A DNA stretch of 23,172 bases from positions 1-23,172 of the forward strand of contig CATAQZ010000048.1 of NCBI GenBank assembly GCA_949487015.1, given 5' to 3'. How positions within the stretch are numbered: position 1 is the stretch's first letter; each line of letters begins with the position of its first letter. Position numbers and translations under genes: made by a program. The notes under the pieces are model-generated. The model saw only the letters and a list, made by a program, of their open reading frames with translations, was not told the origin of the DNA and did not search any database. Of the stretch, positions 1 to 8,200 are shown piece after piece. This DNA is from Flavobacteriales bacterium UBA4585 (lineage in GTDB: Bacteria; Bacteroidota; Bacteroidia; Flavobacteriales; Schleiferiaceae).

Positions 1-235
1 AATGAATATGTCCGCGCACTATCTAAGTGATTTACTAAAAAAGGAAACGGGCAAGGGAATCAAAGAACATGTAGACGACTACATAGTCCGTTCAGCAAAG
101 GGCTTGCTTCTAGGATCAAACGACTCCATCAGCCAAATAGCTTATGATTTGGGCTTCGAATACCCTCAAAGCTTTTCTCGGCTGTTTAAAAAGAAGGTAG
201 GACAAAGCCCCGGCGACTACCGTAAATTGAATTAA
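1..235 (+). CDS. AraC-family transcriptional regulator, C-terminal fragment (cut by window edge)
   Basis: This is the last ~78 codons of an AraC/XylS-type DNA-binding protein; the start lies outside the window. The visible part covers most of the double helix-turn-helix domain. A first-helix segment (AHYLSDLLKKETG) is followed by a linker helix. The second HTH contains SISQIAYDLGFEYPQSFSRL and the family's closing pattern FKKKVGQSPGDYR. The Met near position 2 is an internal residue (family pattern xMSxxYLSDLLKKETG), not the real start. The gene ends at a TAA at 233-235, converging on msrA and separated from it by a hairpin. The regulated target cannot be told from this window. Family assignment is confident. 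Confidence 0.9.
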   Translation, partial: MNMSAHYLSDLLKKETGKGIKEHVDDYIVRSAKGLLLGSNDSISQIAYDLGFEYPQSFSRLFKKKVGQSPGDYRKLN

Positions 236-242
236 ACAAAAA

Positions 243-268
243 ACCGGAGCATATTGCTCGGACTTTTT
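243..268. terminator. Probable bidirectional terminator between araC-like gene and msrA
   Basis: A short hairpin (GAGCA / TGCTC, loop TAT, extended by two G-C pairs across a one-base bulge) lies between two convergent genes. On the plus strand TTTTT follows at 264-268. On the minus strand the A-run at 234-243 reads as a T-run after the stem. The stem is short, so strength is uncertain. Confidence 0.5.
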
Positions 269-287
269 ATGGTCTGTCGATTCGAGA

Positions 288-887
288 CTAAAACAGTTTC
301 CTTGGAGCGTGACAATACGGAGTACCTCCTTTATTGTCGTAATAATCTTGATGGTAATTTTCAGCTGAATAGAAGGTTGCCGCTGGTAGCACCTCTGTGG
401 CCACATCGTAGCCCTTGGTTTCAAGCAAACCAACGAGTTTTTCAGTAACCTCACGTTGTTCTTGATTCTGGAAAAATACGGCACTACGGTACTGTGGACC
501 TATATCAGGTCCCTGTCCATTGCGTTGAGTAGGGTCGTGCGTTTCGAAAAATACGCGTGCGATTTCTTCAAACGAGACCTGCGCTGGATCAAAGACGACA
601 TGTACAGCTTCATAGTGACCTGTGCGCTTACTGCAGACCTCGCGATAGGTAGGATTCTTTACCATCCCACCCGTATATCCACAAGTCGTTGCGAGCACAC
701 CTGGGATTTTTTGCAAATAAAATTCTGTACCCCAAAAACATCCCGATGCTAATACAGCTACTTCCTGTCCTTCTTCGGGTGCCGGTATGGTGGCCATTGC
801 ATATGCGTCGCTCATCTTCTTGTTGGTTTGGGCCGTACAGCTCGCCATAAAGGCAAACAAGGCCATTGCTATTGTTTTAATTCTCAT
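288..887 (-). CDS. msrA: Peptide-methionine (S)-S-oxide reductase MsrA, predicted lipoprotein
   Basis: MsrA reduces the S-epimer of methionine sulfoxide in proteins. The 199-residue product has the active-site motif GCFWG with catalytic Cys50. It also has CGYTGG (69-74), an EVCSKRTGHYEAV block, the DPTQ.NGQGPDIGPQYRS region and the NYHQDYY motif. A Cys in a C-terminal PYCH motif is a likely resolving cysteine. The N-terminus is a hydrophobic signal ending in a lipobox-like MASC (Cys17), so the protein is probably lipid-anchored outside the inner membrane; that location is inference. The C-terminus ends soon after PYC, shorter than many MsrA proteins. The gene follows asd on the same strand after a 57-base gap and could share its transcript. 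No msrB neighbour is visible. Confidence 0.95.
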   Translation of the reverse strand: MRIKTIAMALFAFMASCTAQTNKKMSDAYAMATIPAPEEGQEVAVLASGCFWGTEFYLQKIPGVLATTCGYTGGMVKNPTYREVCSKRTGHYEAVHVVFDPAQVSFEEIARVFFETHDPTQRNGQGPDIGPQYRSAVFFQNQEQREVTEKLVGLLETKGYDVATEVLPAATFYSAENYHQDYYDNKGGTPYCHAPRKLF

Positions 888-944
888 ACCTCAGTAACAC
901 AAAAACAATAAAGGTGGTTCGGTTGAAGTATGATCCAATTAAAA

Positions 945-1937
945 TTATCCGATGAATCCTTTCTTCAACAAGACCTCAGCAATTTGAACGGTATTTGTAG
1001 CAGCCCCCTTACGAAGGTTGTCGCTAACAATCCATAGATTCAGGGCGTGATCGGCGGTGAAGTCGCGGCGCAATCGGCCCACAAATACATCGTCTTTTCC
1101 CTCCGCCATAAGCGGCATGGGATAGGTATTGAATTCAGGGCGATCCTGAAGGGTGATGCCCGGAGTGTCATTTAAGATCTTTCGCACCGCATCCAAAGTG
1201 AATTCGCGCTCAAATTCTACGTTCACACTCTCACTGTGTCCGCCCTGCACAGGAACGCGAACGGCGGTAGCGGACAGCTTTATGCCGGCATCGCCAATGA
1301 TTTTTACGGTTTCCTGGGTCATCTTCATTTCCTCTTTGGTGTAATCGTTCTCGAGGAAAATATCGCAATGCGGGATACAGTTGCGGTCAATTTTATACGG
1401 GTAAACCATTTGTGGATCTTCGCCATTACGCTCTCCCTCGAGCTGATCAACAGCCGCTTTACCGGTTCCAGTAACGCTTTGGTAAGTGCTTACGATGACG
1501 CGCTTCGCACCAAAAGCTTGGTGCAGCGGATGCAGTGCAATGACCAATTGGATGGTAGAGCAATTGGGATTTGCAATGATGAAGTCTTGAGCAGTCAATG
1601 CATCCGCGTTGATTTCTGGTACTACTAATTTTTTGTTGGGATCCATGCGCCATGCGCTCGAATTATCGACAACACGCGTACCAGCCGCCGCAAATTTTGG
1701 CGCCCATTCTAATGAGGTTTCGCCTCCCGCGGAGAAAAGTGCGAGATCAGGTACCGCAGCAACGGCAGCCTCTAGGCTTTGAATGGTCCATTCCCGTCCG
1801 CCAAAAGAAACCGATTTTCCCACGCTACGCTGGGATGCCACAGGAATAAGTTCCGTGACAGGAAAGCTGCGTTCCGCCAATACTTTCAAAATAATCTGGC
1901 CAACCATTCCCGTGGCGCCGACAACTGCAATTCTCAT
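945..1937 (-). CDS. asd: Aspartate-semialdehyde dehydrogenase
   Basis: This enzyme catalyses NADPH-dependent reduction of L-aspartyl-4-phosphate to aspartate-4-semialdehyde, the branch-point precursor of lysine/diaminopimelate, threonine and methionine, in the cytoplasm. The 330-residue protein has the N-terminal Rossmann motif GATGMVG (residues 7-13). The catalytic cysteine sits in NPNCSTIQ (Cys126). The substrate-binding and acid/base region is RVPVQGGHSE (Arg227, His234). Length matches the bacterial family. The start is ATG immediately after an exact TAnnTTTG promoter box. asd is divergent from the lamin-tail secreted protein gene and upstream of msrA. Confidence 0.97.
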   Translation of the reverse strand: MRIAVVGATGMVGQIILKVLAERSFPVTELIPVASQRSVGKSVSFGGREWTIQSLEAAVAAVPDLALFSAGGETSLEWAPKFAAAGTRVVDNSSAWRMDPNKKLVVPEINADALTAQDFIIANPNCSTIQLVIALHPLHQAFGAKRVIVSTYQSVTGTGKAAVDQLEGERNGEDPQMVYPYKIDRNCIPHCDIFLENDYTKEEMKMTQETVKIIGDAGIKLSATAVRVPVQGGHSESVNVEFEREFTLDAVRKILNDTPGITLQDRPEFNTYPMPLMAEGKDDVFVGRLRRDFTADHALNLWIVSDNLRKGAATNTVQIAEVLLKKGFIG

Positions 1938-1967
1938 AAAAATTGACTTAACTTATATAGTACCCCG

Positions 1968-1975
1968 CAAAGCTA
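1968..1975 (-). promoter_or_regulatory. Bacteroidota -7 promoter box for asd
   Basis: Read on the minus strand the bases are TAGCTTTG, an exact match to TAnnTTTG. It lies 30 bases before the asd ATG, giving a predicted leader of about 20-25 bases. No clear TTTG -33 box was seen at the usual spacing. Confidence 0.55.
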
Positions 1976-1990
1976 CTTCTAAACTGCCTT

Positions 1991-4315
1991 ATGTTCACCT
2001 ACTTGTTTCGTAGTGCACTAACACTCTGTTTCTGCCTCATTTTTAACGCGGCCACAGGCCAATTTTACCAACTTAGCGACTCCTTAACTGCTCCACATGT
2101 AGACTGGGAGGGCGATACCGCGTGGATGCACTTTTCGACAGACGGATTGCGAAGCGCAGCGCCGGCTGCGGGTTCTTTGGAATGGCGTCGCAAGAGTCGC
2201 GCTGCGCTCCGCGGAAATTGGAGCCTCACAATGCACATGGATTTTAATCCGTCCACGGCTAATTTTTGCAGTTTTAGGTTCATCGAATCGGACAGGGGTT
2301 ATTATGCCATTCAACTCTCCGGATCCAGTGGCGACGATCTATCCTTGCTGCTGCATACCCCTGAAAAAGACAGTGTTCTAGCTGCAATTACAGGCTACGT
2401 AAACCGGAGTGCAGTAGCCGTTGATCTGCGGATTGAACGCGACAGCAACTACACTTTTCACGTGTACGATGCGGACACACTTTTATTCAGCACGACGGAC
2501 AGCACGCTCCGCTCCTCAAAAAGTCTCAGTCTGCACTGCACCTATACTTCAAGCCGTGTGGATAAATTTTTGTTTTCAACATTGAGGGCCGAAGGCTACG
2601 CTTTTCGCGATACCGTCGCACCAAAATTGCGAACCATTGATGTTTTATCGCCACGGCACCTCAGGCTTAATTGGTCCGAACCTACTTTACCTGCACCCGG
2701 AAGTCTAAACGGTGTCATTACGCGTTCGCAGGACGGGACACCTCTTGATACCGCATTTTATCCCTATTTGGGGCCTTTGTATTGGGACGTGTTCTTCGAT
2801 CGGCCCGTTCCTCTGGGTAGGTGGGCTATAGAAGTTCCTCTAGCCGTCGACACAGCGGGTAATCTCACCTTTTTCGCTGTAGACTCCGTGCTAATAAACT
2901 ATCCGGACCATCAAAGCGTCCAAATTATCGGCATCCACCAGATTGAAGGAAGCCAGGGCGATTATTTTATTGCCTACAGTCCCGTTCCCATGCCCGAAGC
3001 AGTGTTGGACCTCATCACAGAAAGTGGAACGAAGAAAACCATTCCTTGCCCCCTAGACTCAGGAACAATCCGCTATGGAAACGGTCAAAACGCACAAATG
3101 CTGCCCGCATTTTCTCTGCCCGATAAAGGCATACTCATCCTGAAAAATGAAGGCATCCCTGTTGCCGTTCAACCATATGGTTTTCCATATGCTCCGCATC
3201 AATCTTTTGGTGATTTCCTATTACTCGCCGATTCCATATCCTATACCACTTCGCAATGGCGCGTCGCTCCCACTGCAACCCCCATTTCTGGACCCATTCC
3301 GTCTAAAAACCTTCCTAAAAACCCACCCAATGGTCTTTTTGGGGATGAAAACGGTACCAACTATGTTCAATTTTCCCATTCGCTCTATTCCTACCTCCAC
3401 CTGCTCTCACCAAAACTACAAGCACAATGGACCTCCGATGCGCCTTTCTTACTGCCCTTGGTTCAAGCGGTACTTCCACCACTTCTGGGAGATTCAAGCC
3501 TCCATCTCCTACCTGCTGAATTCCCAGATTCAGGAAACGTGTTTATCAATGAAGTCCACGCCGCTCCGGACCAATTAGAAGAGTTCATAGAATTGGCCTC
3601 CACCAGCCACCGGCCTATTCGCCTTGACCCGCTGCGCCTTCTAAAAACTACCCCTTCTGCAACCTCAGCGTACCGTTTTTACGATGCCACACCCGCCTTT
3701 TGTGCGCTACAACTGGCCCTCTTCCCGTTACTCGCTCCACATCAAATTCGTGCCTTTCCAAGCCCTACAACCTTACCCAACGATACAACCGCACTGCTCC
3801 TGCAAGGAACCGGCGCACGAACCTTAGACGAAATCACTTACAGTCCTTGGGAAGCGCCGCTCGAACACAGAAGTTGGGAACGCATTTCCCTGCACAGTCC
3901 TGGTCGCACTCCCTCGAATTGGGCACCCCACCATGCACGCTGGTGCTGCCCTTCAGAAGCCTCTCCGAACGCCACCAACAGCTGCGCCTCCTCCATGGGT
4001 GGCGTTGAACTCAGTGCGCATCTTAAACGCTCCCACCTCAGCTTTGACCCTAATCATTACCTGCCTTCGACCGATCTGTGGGTGTCCATGGCGGCCGGAG
4101 ACGTCCTCTCACTTCGGCTTTTAGATCGCGCCGGCCGCCCCATCACTCAATGGCATTCTTTTCAAGGAATTGCAGGAGATAATCCTATCGGAATAGGCCC
4201 CTATTTATGGGGTGAAAAGCAGTTATCTACTGGGATTTATTCCGTTCAAATCCGACTAAAAAACACTTCATCGGAATACATTAAAAATGTACCCATATCT
4301 GTATACAGTCCGTAA
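1991..4315 (+). CDS. Secreted multidomain protein with lamin-tail domain
   Basis: This 774-residue extracellular or surface protein has no enzymatic motif that I recognise. A signal peptide covers ~1-23 (hydrophobic core, cleavage before GQF). Residues ~24-205 look like a jelly-roll/LamG-like β-sandwich as found at the start of similar Bacteroidota proteins. Residues ~210-305 (DTVAPKLRTIDVLSP to VDTAGN) resemble a bacterial Ig-like domain. A lamin-tail domain occupies ~515-662: it opens with VFINEVH and EEFIELA and closes with ITYSPWE, WERISL, PSNWAP and NATNSC. A less conserved, related segment may lie at ~307-400. The C-terminal ~100 residues (LWVSMAAGDVLSLRLLDRAG, LSTGIYSVQIRL) look like a FlgD/T9SS-type Ig-like tail, but it is not a textbook sorting domain. 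The gene is divergent from asd and upstream of purQ. Function is unknown. Confidence 0.85.
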   Translation: MFTYLFRSALTLCFCLIFNAATGQFYQLSDSLTAPHVDWEGDTAWMHFSTDGLRSAAPAAGSLEWRRKSRAALRGNWSLTMHMDFNPSTANFCSFRFIESDRGYYAIQLSGSSGDDLSLLLHTPEKDSVLAAITGYVNRSAVAVDLRIERDSNYTFHVYDADTLLFSTTDSTLRSSKSLSLHCTYTSSRVDKFLFSTLRAEGYAFRDTVAPKLRTIDVLSPRHLRLNWSEPTLPAPGSLNGVITRSQDGTPLDTAFYPYLGPLYWDVFFDRPVPLGRWAIEVPLAVDTAGNLTFFAVDSVLINYPDHQSVQIIGIHQIEGSQGDYFIAYSPVPMPEAVLDLITESGTKKTIPCPLDSGTIRYGNGQNAQMLPAFSLPDKGILILKNEGIPVAVQPYGFPYAPHQSFGDFLLLADSISYTTSQWRVAPTATPISGPIPSKNLPKNPPNGLFGDENGTNYVQFSHSLYSYLHLLSPKLQAQWTSDAPFLLPLVQAVLPPLLGDSSLHLLPAEFPDSGNVFINEVHAAPDQLEEFIELASTSHRPIRLDPLRLLKTTPSATSAYRFYDATPAFCALQLALFPLLAPHQIRAFPSPTTLPNDTTALLLQGTGARTLDEITYSPWEAPLEHRSWERISLHSPGRTPSNWAPHHARWCCPSEASPNATNSCASSMGGVELSAHLKRSHLSFDPNHYLPSTDLWVSMAAGDVLSLRLLDRAGRPITQWHSFQGIAGDNPIGIGPYLWGEKQLSTGIYSVQIRLKNTSSEYIKNVPISVYSP

Positions 4316-4449
4316 TATTAGACCAAATCGAGGAGTAGAAAAAGGCACATCAACTAGTTTCGGTGAGGCACAATATCCTTTCAAATCGTACGGTAACTTT
4401 TCGATGCATCACATCGCTTTTCTCAGTCGCATATTCAATCAAAACCACG

Positions 4450-4457
4450 TACCTTTG
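4450..4457 (+). promoter_or_regulatory. Bacteroidota -7 promoter box for purQ
   Basis: TACCTTTG is an exact match to TAnnTTTG, 25 bases before the purQ ATG. This suggests purQ has its own promoter in the 167-base gap after the lamin-tail gene. No convincing -33 box was seen, and no other structure was recognised in the gap. Confidence 0.55.
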
Positions 4458-4482
4458 CTAGAAATATTTTAAGCCAATTGCT

Positions 4483-5178
4483 ATGAAATTCGGTGTAATC
4501 ACCTTCCCCGGGTCGAACTGTGACCACGATATGATGTATGTACTCGGAACCATTATGGGACACGAAACGGTCAATCTATGGCACAAAGACACCGATCTTC
4601 AAGGAGTGGATTGTGTAGTATTGCCGGGTGGTTTCTCGTATGGAGATTACCTACGTTCAGGCGCCATCGCAAAGATGAGCCCGATCATGGGCAGCGTGAT
4701 TGAGTTTGCAAACAATGGAGGTTACGTTTTAGGTGTATGCAATGGATTCCAAATTCTAACCGAAAGCGGATTATTACCAGGAGCGCTTCGTCACAACGAC
4801 AGCCACAAGTTCATTTGTAAAAACGTATACATCAAACCGGTTTCTAAATCTGCTGGAATTAGCGCTGATCTCGATCATACACGCGGCTATAAAATTCCTA
4901 TCGCACACGGTGAAGGAAATTACTACTGCTCAGAGGAGACATTGGCAGAATTAAAAGCCAATGATCAAATCCTTTTCCAATACAGTACTGCTGAAGGAGA
5001 AGTTGGTTCTGCCGTTAATCCTAACGGCGCGCTAGAGAACATTGCGGGGGTTTCTAATGCAGCTAAAAACGTTTTTGGCATGATGCCTCACCCAGAACGT
5101 GCAGCGGACGCAGAGCTTAGAAATGAAGACGGATTAGAATTATTTAAAAGCATGATTGCGCACATGGTTGTTGCGTAA
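4483..5178 (+). CDS. purQ: Phosphoribosylformylglycinamidine synthase, glutaminase subunit PurQ
   Basis: PurQ is the glutamine amidotransferase subunit of FGAM synthase (purine synthesis step 4). It releases ammonia from glutamine for the PurL synthetase subunit. The 231-residue protein is a class I glutaminase. The N-terminus FGVITFPGSNCDHD is typical of PurQ, followed by the oxyanion region LPGGFSYGDYLR. The nucleophile is Cys86 in GVCNGFQ, and the triad His203/Glu205 lies in MPHPER. The length fits stand-alone PurQ rather than the large fused PurL, so separate PurL and PurS should exist elsewhere in the genome; neither is in this window. A promoter box lies just upstream and a strong terminator follows. 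Confidence 0.97.
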   Translation: MKFGVITFPGSNCDHDMMYVLGTIMGHETVNLWHKDTDLQGVDCVVLPGGFSYGDYLRSGAIAKMSPIMGSVIEFANNGGYVLGVCNGFQILTESGLLPGALRHNDSHKFICKNVYIKPVSKSAGISADLDHTRGYKIPIAHGEGNYYCSEETLAELKANDQILFQYSTAEGEVGSAVNPNGALENIAGVSNAAKNVFGMMPHPERAADAELRNEDGLELFKSMIAHMVVA

Positions 5179-5202
5179 TCACTCAAGTCCTTTAAACATA
5201 AA

Positions 5203-5238
5203 GAAGCCCCGAAGCAAATGCTTCGGGGCTTTCTATTT
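5203..5238. terminator. Bidirectional terminator between purQ and the 1444-aa gene
   Basis: A perfect 11-bp stem, AGCCCCGAAGC (5205-5215) pairing with GCTTCGGGGCT (5220-5230), encloses the loop AAAT. It is followed on the plus strand by a T-rich tract (TTCTATTTTA). On the minus strand the flanking bases also give a short T-rich run, so it can serve both convergent genes. Confidence 0.9.
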
Positions 5239-5252
5239 TATATGAGTTTAGC

Positions 5253-8200
5253 TTACTGCAATACAATAGCTTCATTCGCTACGCCCGCATCGGTTATAAT
5301 CTGTAGCACATAGGTTCCACGTGCCCAATCTTGCACATCTAACTGCGCCTCTCCGCTTACACGGCCTTCATATACCAATCTTCCCGAAGCGTCTAATAAA
5401 CGTACATCTGCAGCTCCTTCAACACGAAGAGTCAATACTTTTTGTGCCGGATTTGGATAGACACTCCAACCTGAAGTCAAAGCTTCACCTAGACCGATAT
5501 TCATCACGCTGTAGGCATCTGAAACGTTTGAACACTGAATATTTGAGAATATTCTAACGTAATAATCTCCATTGGATTGTGGCAAGAAGGTCATTCCATT
5601 CGCCCCGCTAATTGGATCCATGTTTGCGTCTAACCATTCATAAGTAAAGGTTCCTGCAGGCGTAGCTGCCTCGAGCTCACCAGTGGTGTTCTGAGAAACC
5701 GTTGGCTTACCGGGTGCCGGTTGCACACTAATTGCACGTTGTTTGGTCCGCGAGCAACCTGTAGTCACGTCCGTGTAGGTGTAATAGACCCAATGAGAAC
5801 CCACTCCCGCTGTCGCAGGATAAATACTATCATTAACAATGCCCGAACCACTATACACACCGCCTGAAGGCTGACCGCCCGAAAGAAGTTGAGGCCCATC
5901 CAATTCACAAACATACCCTTGCGATCCTAGTGATACGGCCGGAAGACTGTTCACTGAAAGGACAATGGAGTCGGCTACTACAGGATTAGCAACACAATCG
6001 TCTGCGCTAACCATTTCTACTTTAAGTACATCGTTGTTTGCGAAAGTACCTCCATAGGTAAACGTATTGCTTGCGACAACAGAACCGTTCAGGATCCAAT
6101 TTATTGTTGGATTCAATCCACCATTGGTTGGTGTGGCTGTAAATGTTGCACTATCTCCACTACACAGTGTAGAAGATGTCGAACTCGTAAGTGCTATACC
6201 TGCTGAAGGCGCACTGATAATGGTTACGTAGTTTGATAGTACTATTGAGTCGACTCCCGCAGCATTAGCAACTACTAGCTTCACATCGTAAGTTCCAGGA
6301 GTCGCGTAGGTCACCGATGGATTCGCAGAAGTACTTGTGCTTGGCGTTCCACCTTGGAAAGACCATAAGCGTGATGCAGCGGACGGTGCGGTATAATCAT
6401 AGAATTGTAATGTCTTACCTGTACAACCGGCTGTATCGCCTGTGAAAGAGGCAACTGGCGGGAATTGCGCTTGGCCTGAAATATTAATGTTATCGAGATA
6501 TATATTATTCCCATAGCCATTCACTGCAACGAATTTAATTCGAACTCCAGGAGTACCACTGTATGCGTCTAAATCAATAGTTGGACAGGTCACTGAAGAC
6601 GATCCGTGGCACCAGTAGGTCGAATCGGCCGGTGCAAATGCTGAGGTAACTGCTCCTGCTGTAGTGAAACTGGCGTCAGAACCGTCATAAGCAGCAACTA
6701 AATCCCAAGTTGATCCACAATCGTCACTCACATACACTTTCAAACTATCCTTATAACCGCTTGAATAATACGCTGAGGCATATTCAAATTCCAGATTAAT
6801 TAACGTATCGTTCGTAAAGTCAAGCGCAGGACTTATTAATTCATCTAAAGCGCCCGTAGTACTGTAGGAATAATGATTGATCGTCATCGCAGTACTTCCT
6901 GGACTTGTTCCATTTACTGTCCCAGCAGACCAGGTGATTCCAGCATCAGGATTAGCAATCTCCCAACCGGAGAGCCCAGACTCGAAATCTTCTGTAAATG
7001 GTAACGGCGCACCACCCACACCTAGAATCTGAAAGGCTGTTGTATCGTCTGTTCCGTAATTATTGCTTGCAGTCAAGGTCACCGTGTATGCACCTGTTGC
7101 GGTAAAGACCACTTTTGGGAATTGGGAGCTATCGTTGGTCCCTCCTACAAAGCTGTAGGTTGAGGGCGAAATCTGCCAATACCAAGAAGTCGGTAGTCCG
7201 CTTGATAAGTCTGTAAGGGAAATGGTATCACCTAAAGAACAGGTCGCTAAAGGATCTGCTGTAAAAGATGCCACCGGTGCATTCGTAAAGCCACTCATTA
7301 ATGGGCTTTGCCATACACCACGACCATACGTACCGATACGAATAAGGGCGTCGTCTGCATAAATCTCAATGTCCGAAATAATGACATTCGGCAGGTTTTT
7401 ATTAAAACTGATCCAATTCGAAAAATTGGAACTCGTGTAGTACACACCGATATCGGTACCAACATAAATACCATCACTAGAGCCTCCTTCAAAAGCTACC
7501 GCAGTAGCTGGCACGTTAGGCAAACCTGAACTTAGATTCGACCATGTTGAACCGGCATTAAAGGATTCCATCACCTTTCTGTTGCCAGCATAACCGCTGA
7601 TAGAAATGACGATATGCTCTTCGTCGTTCGGATCAATAGCTACGCCTGAGATATTATTTGGAGATGGGCTCATCGAGCCGGAAGGTGTAATGCTAGACCA
7701 ACTACTTCCTCCATTTGTAGAGACGTAAATATTACTGTTTATGAGCGTATAGATGTAATCAGTATTCGATGGCGCAACTTCGAATTCATCGATGTTCGAA
7801 TTACCACTAATATTATTTGAAGAGGTAGCTGACCATGAACCTCCCGCATTCGTTGATTTCCATATTTTCTTGAAACCTGCGTATACGGTGTTCGTAGTTA
7901 CTGGGTCTGTATTAAACGGAGTTACCCAGTTTCCTGAGCCCGAAACAGATAAGGTATTAATAGAACTGAAAAAGCCACCGCCATTTGTGCTCTTGTAGAA
8001 GTCTCCGTAATAGATAGAAGTATACATGAGGTTATCATTAACCGCATCTACACCGTTGTCCATTCCATCACCACCTGTGACTTCTGACCAATTCACAGTC
8101 GTACTGCGCAAATGGGATCCGTTGTCCTGAGCACCGGCCAGTATAACCGCGGTATCCGAAGTACTCTGACTAATTTTATAGTATTGCGTGATGTTCATCC

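Noticed and set aside
1..235. Complete small HTH protein starting at the ATG near position 2
   Set aside because: The Met aligns with an internal residue of AraC-family proteins; the frame is open to the window edge.
116..484. Possible frameshifted continuation of msrA in another minus-strand frame
   Set aside because: The other frames after the PYCH motif do not encode MsrA-like sequence, so the short tail seems genuine rather than a frameshift.
1236..1628. 130-codon plus-strand frame opposite asd
   Set aside because: asd is unambiguous on the other strand, and the shadow frame has no domain features.
3147..3578. 143-codon open frame within the lamin-tail gene
   Set aside because: It overlaps a well-supported secreted protein in another frame; openness is explained by the C-rich composition.
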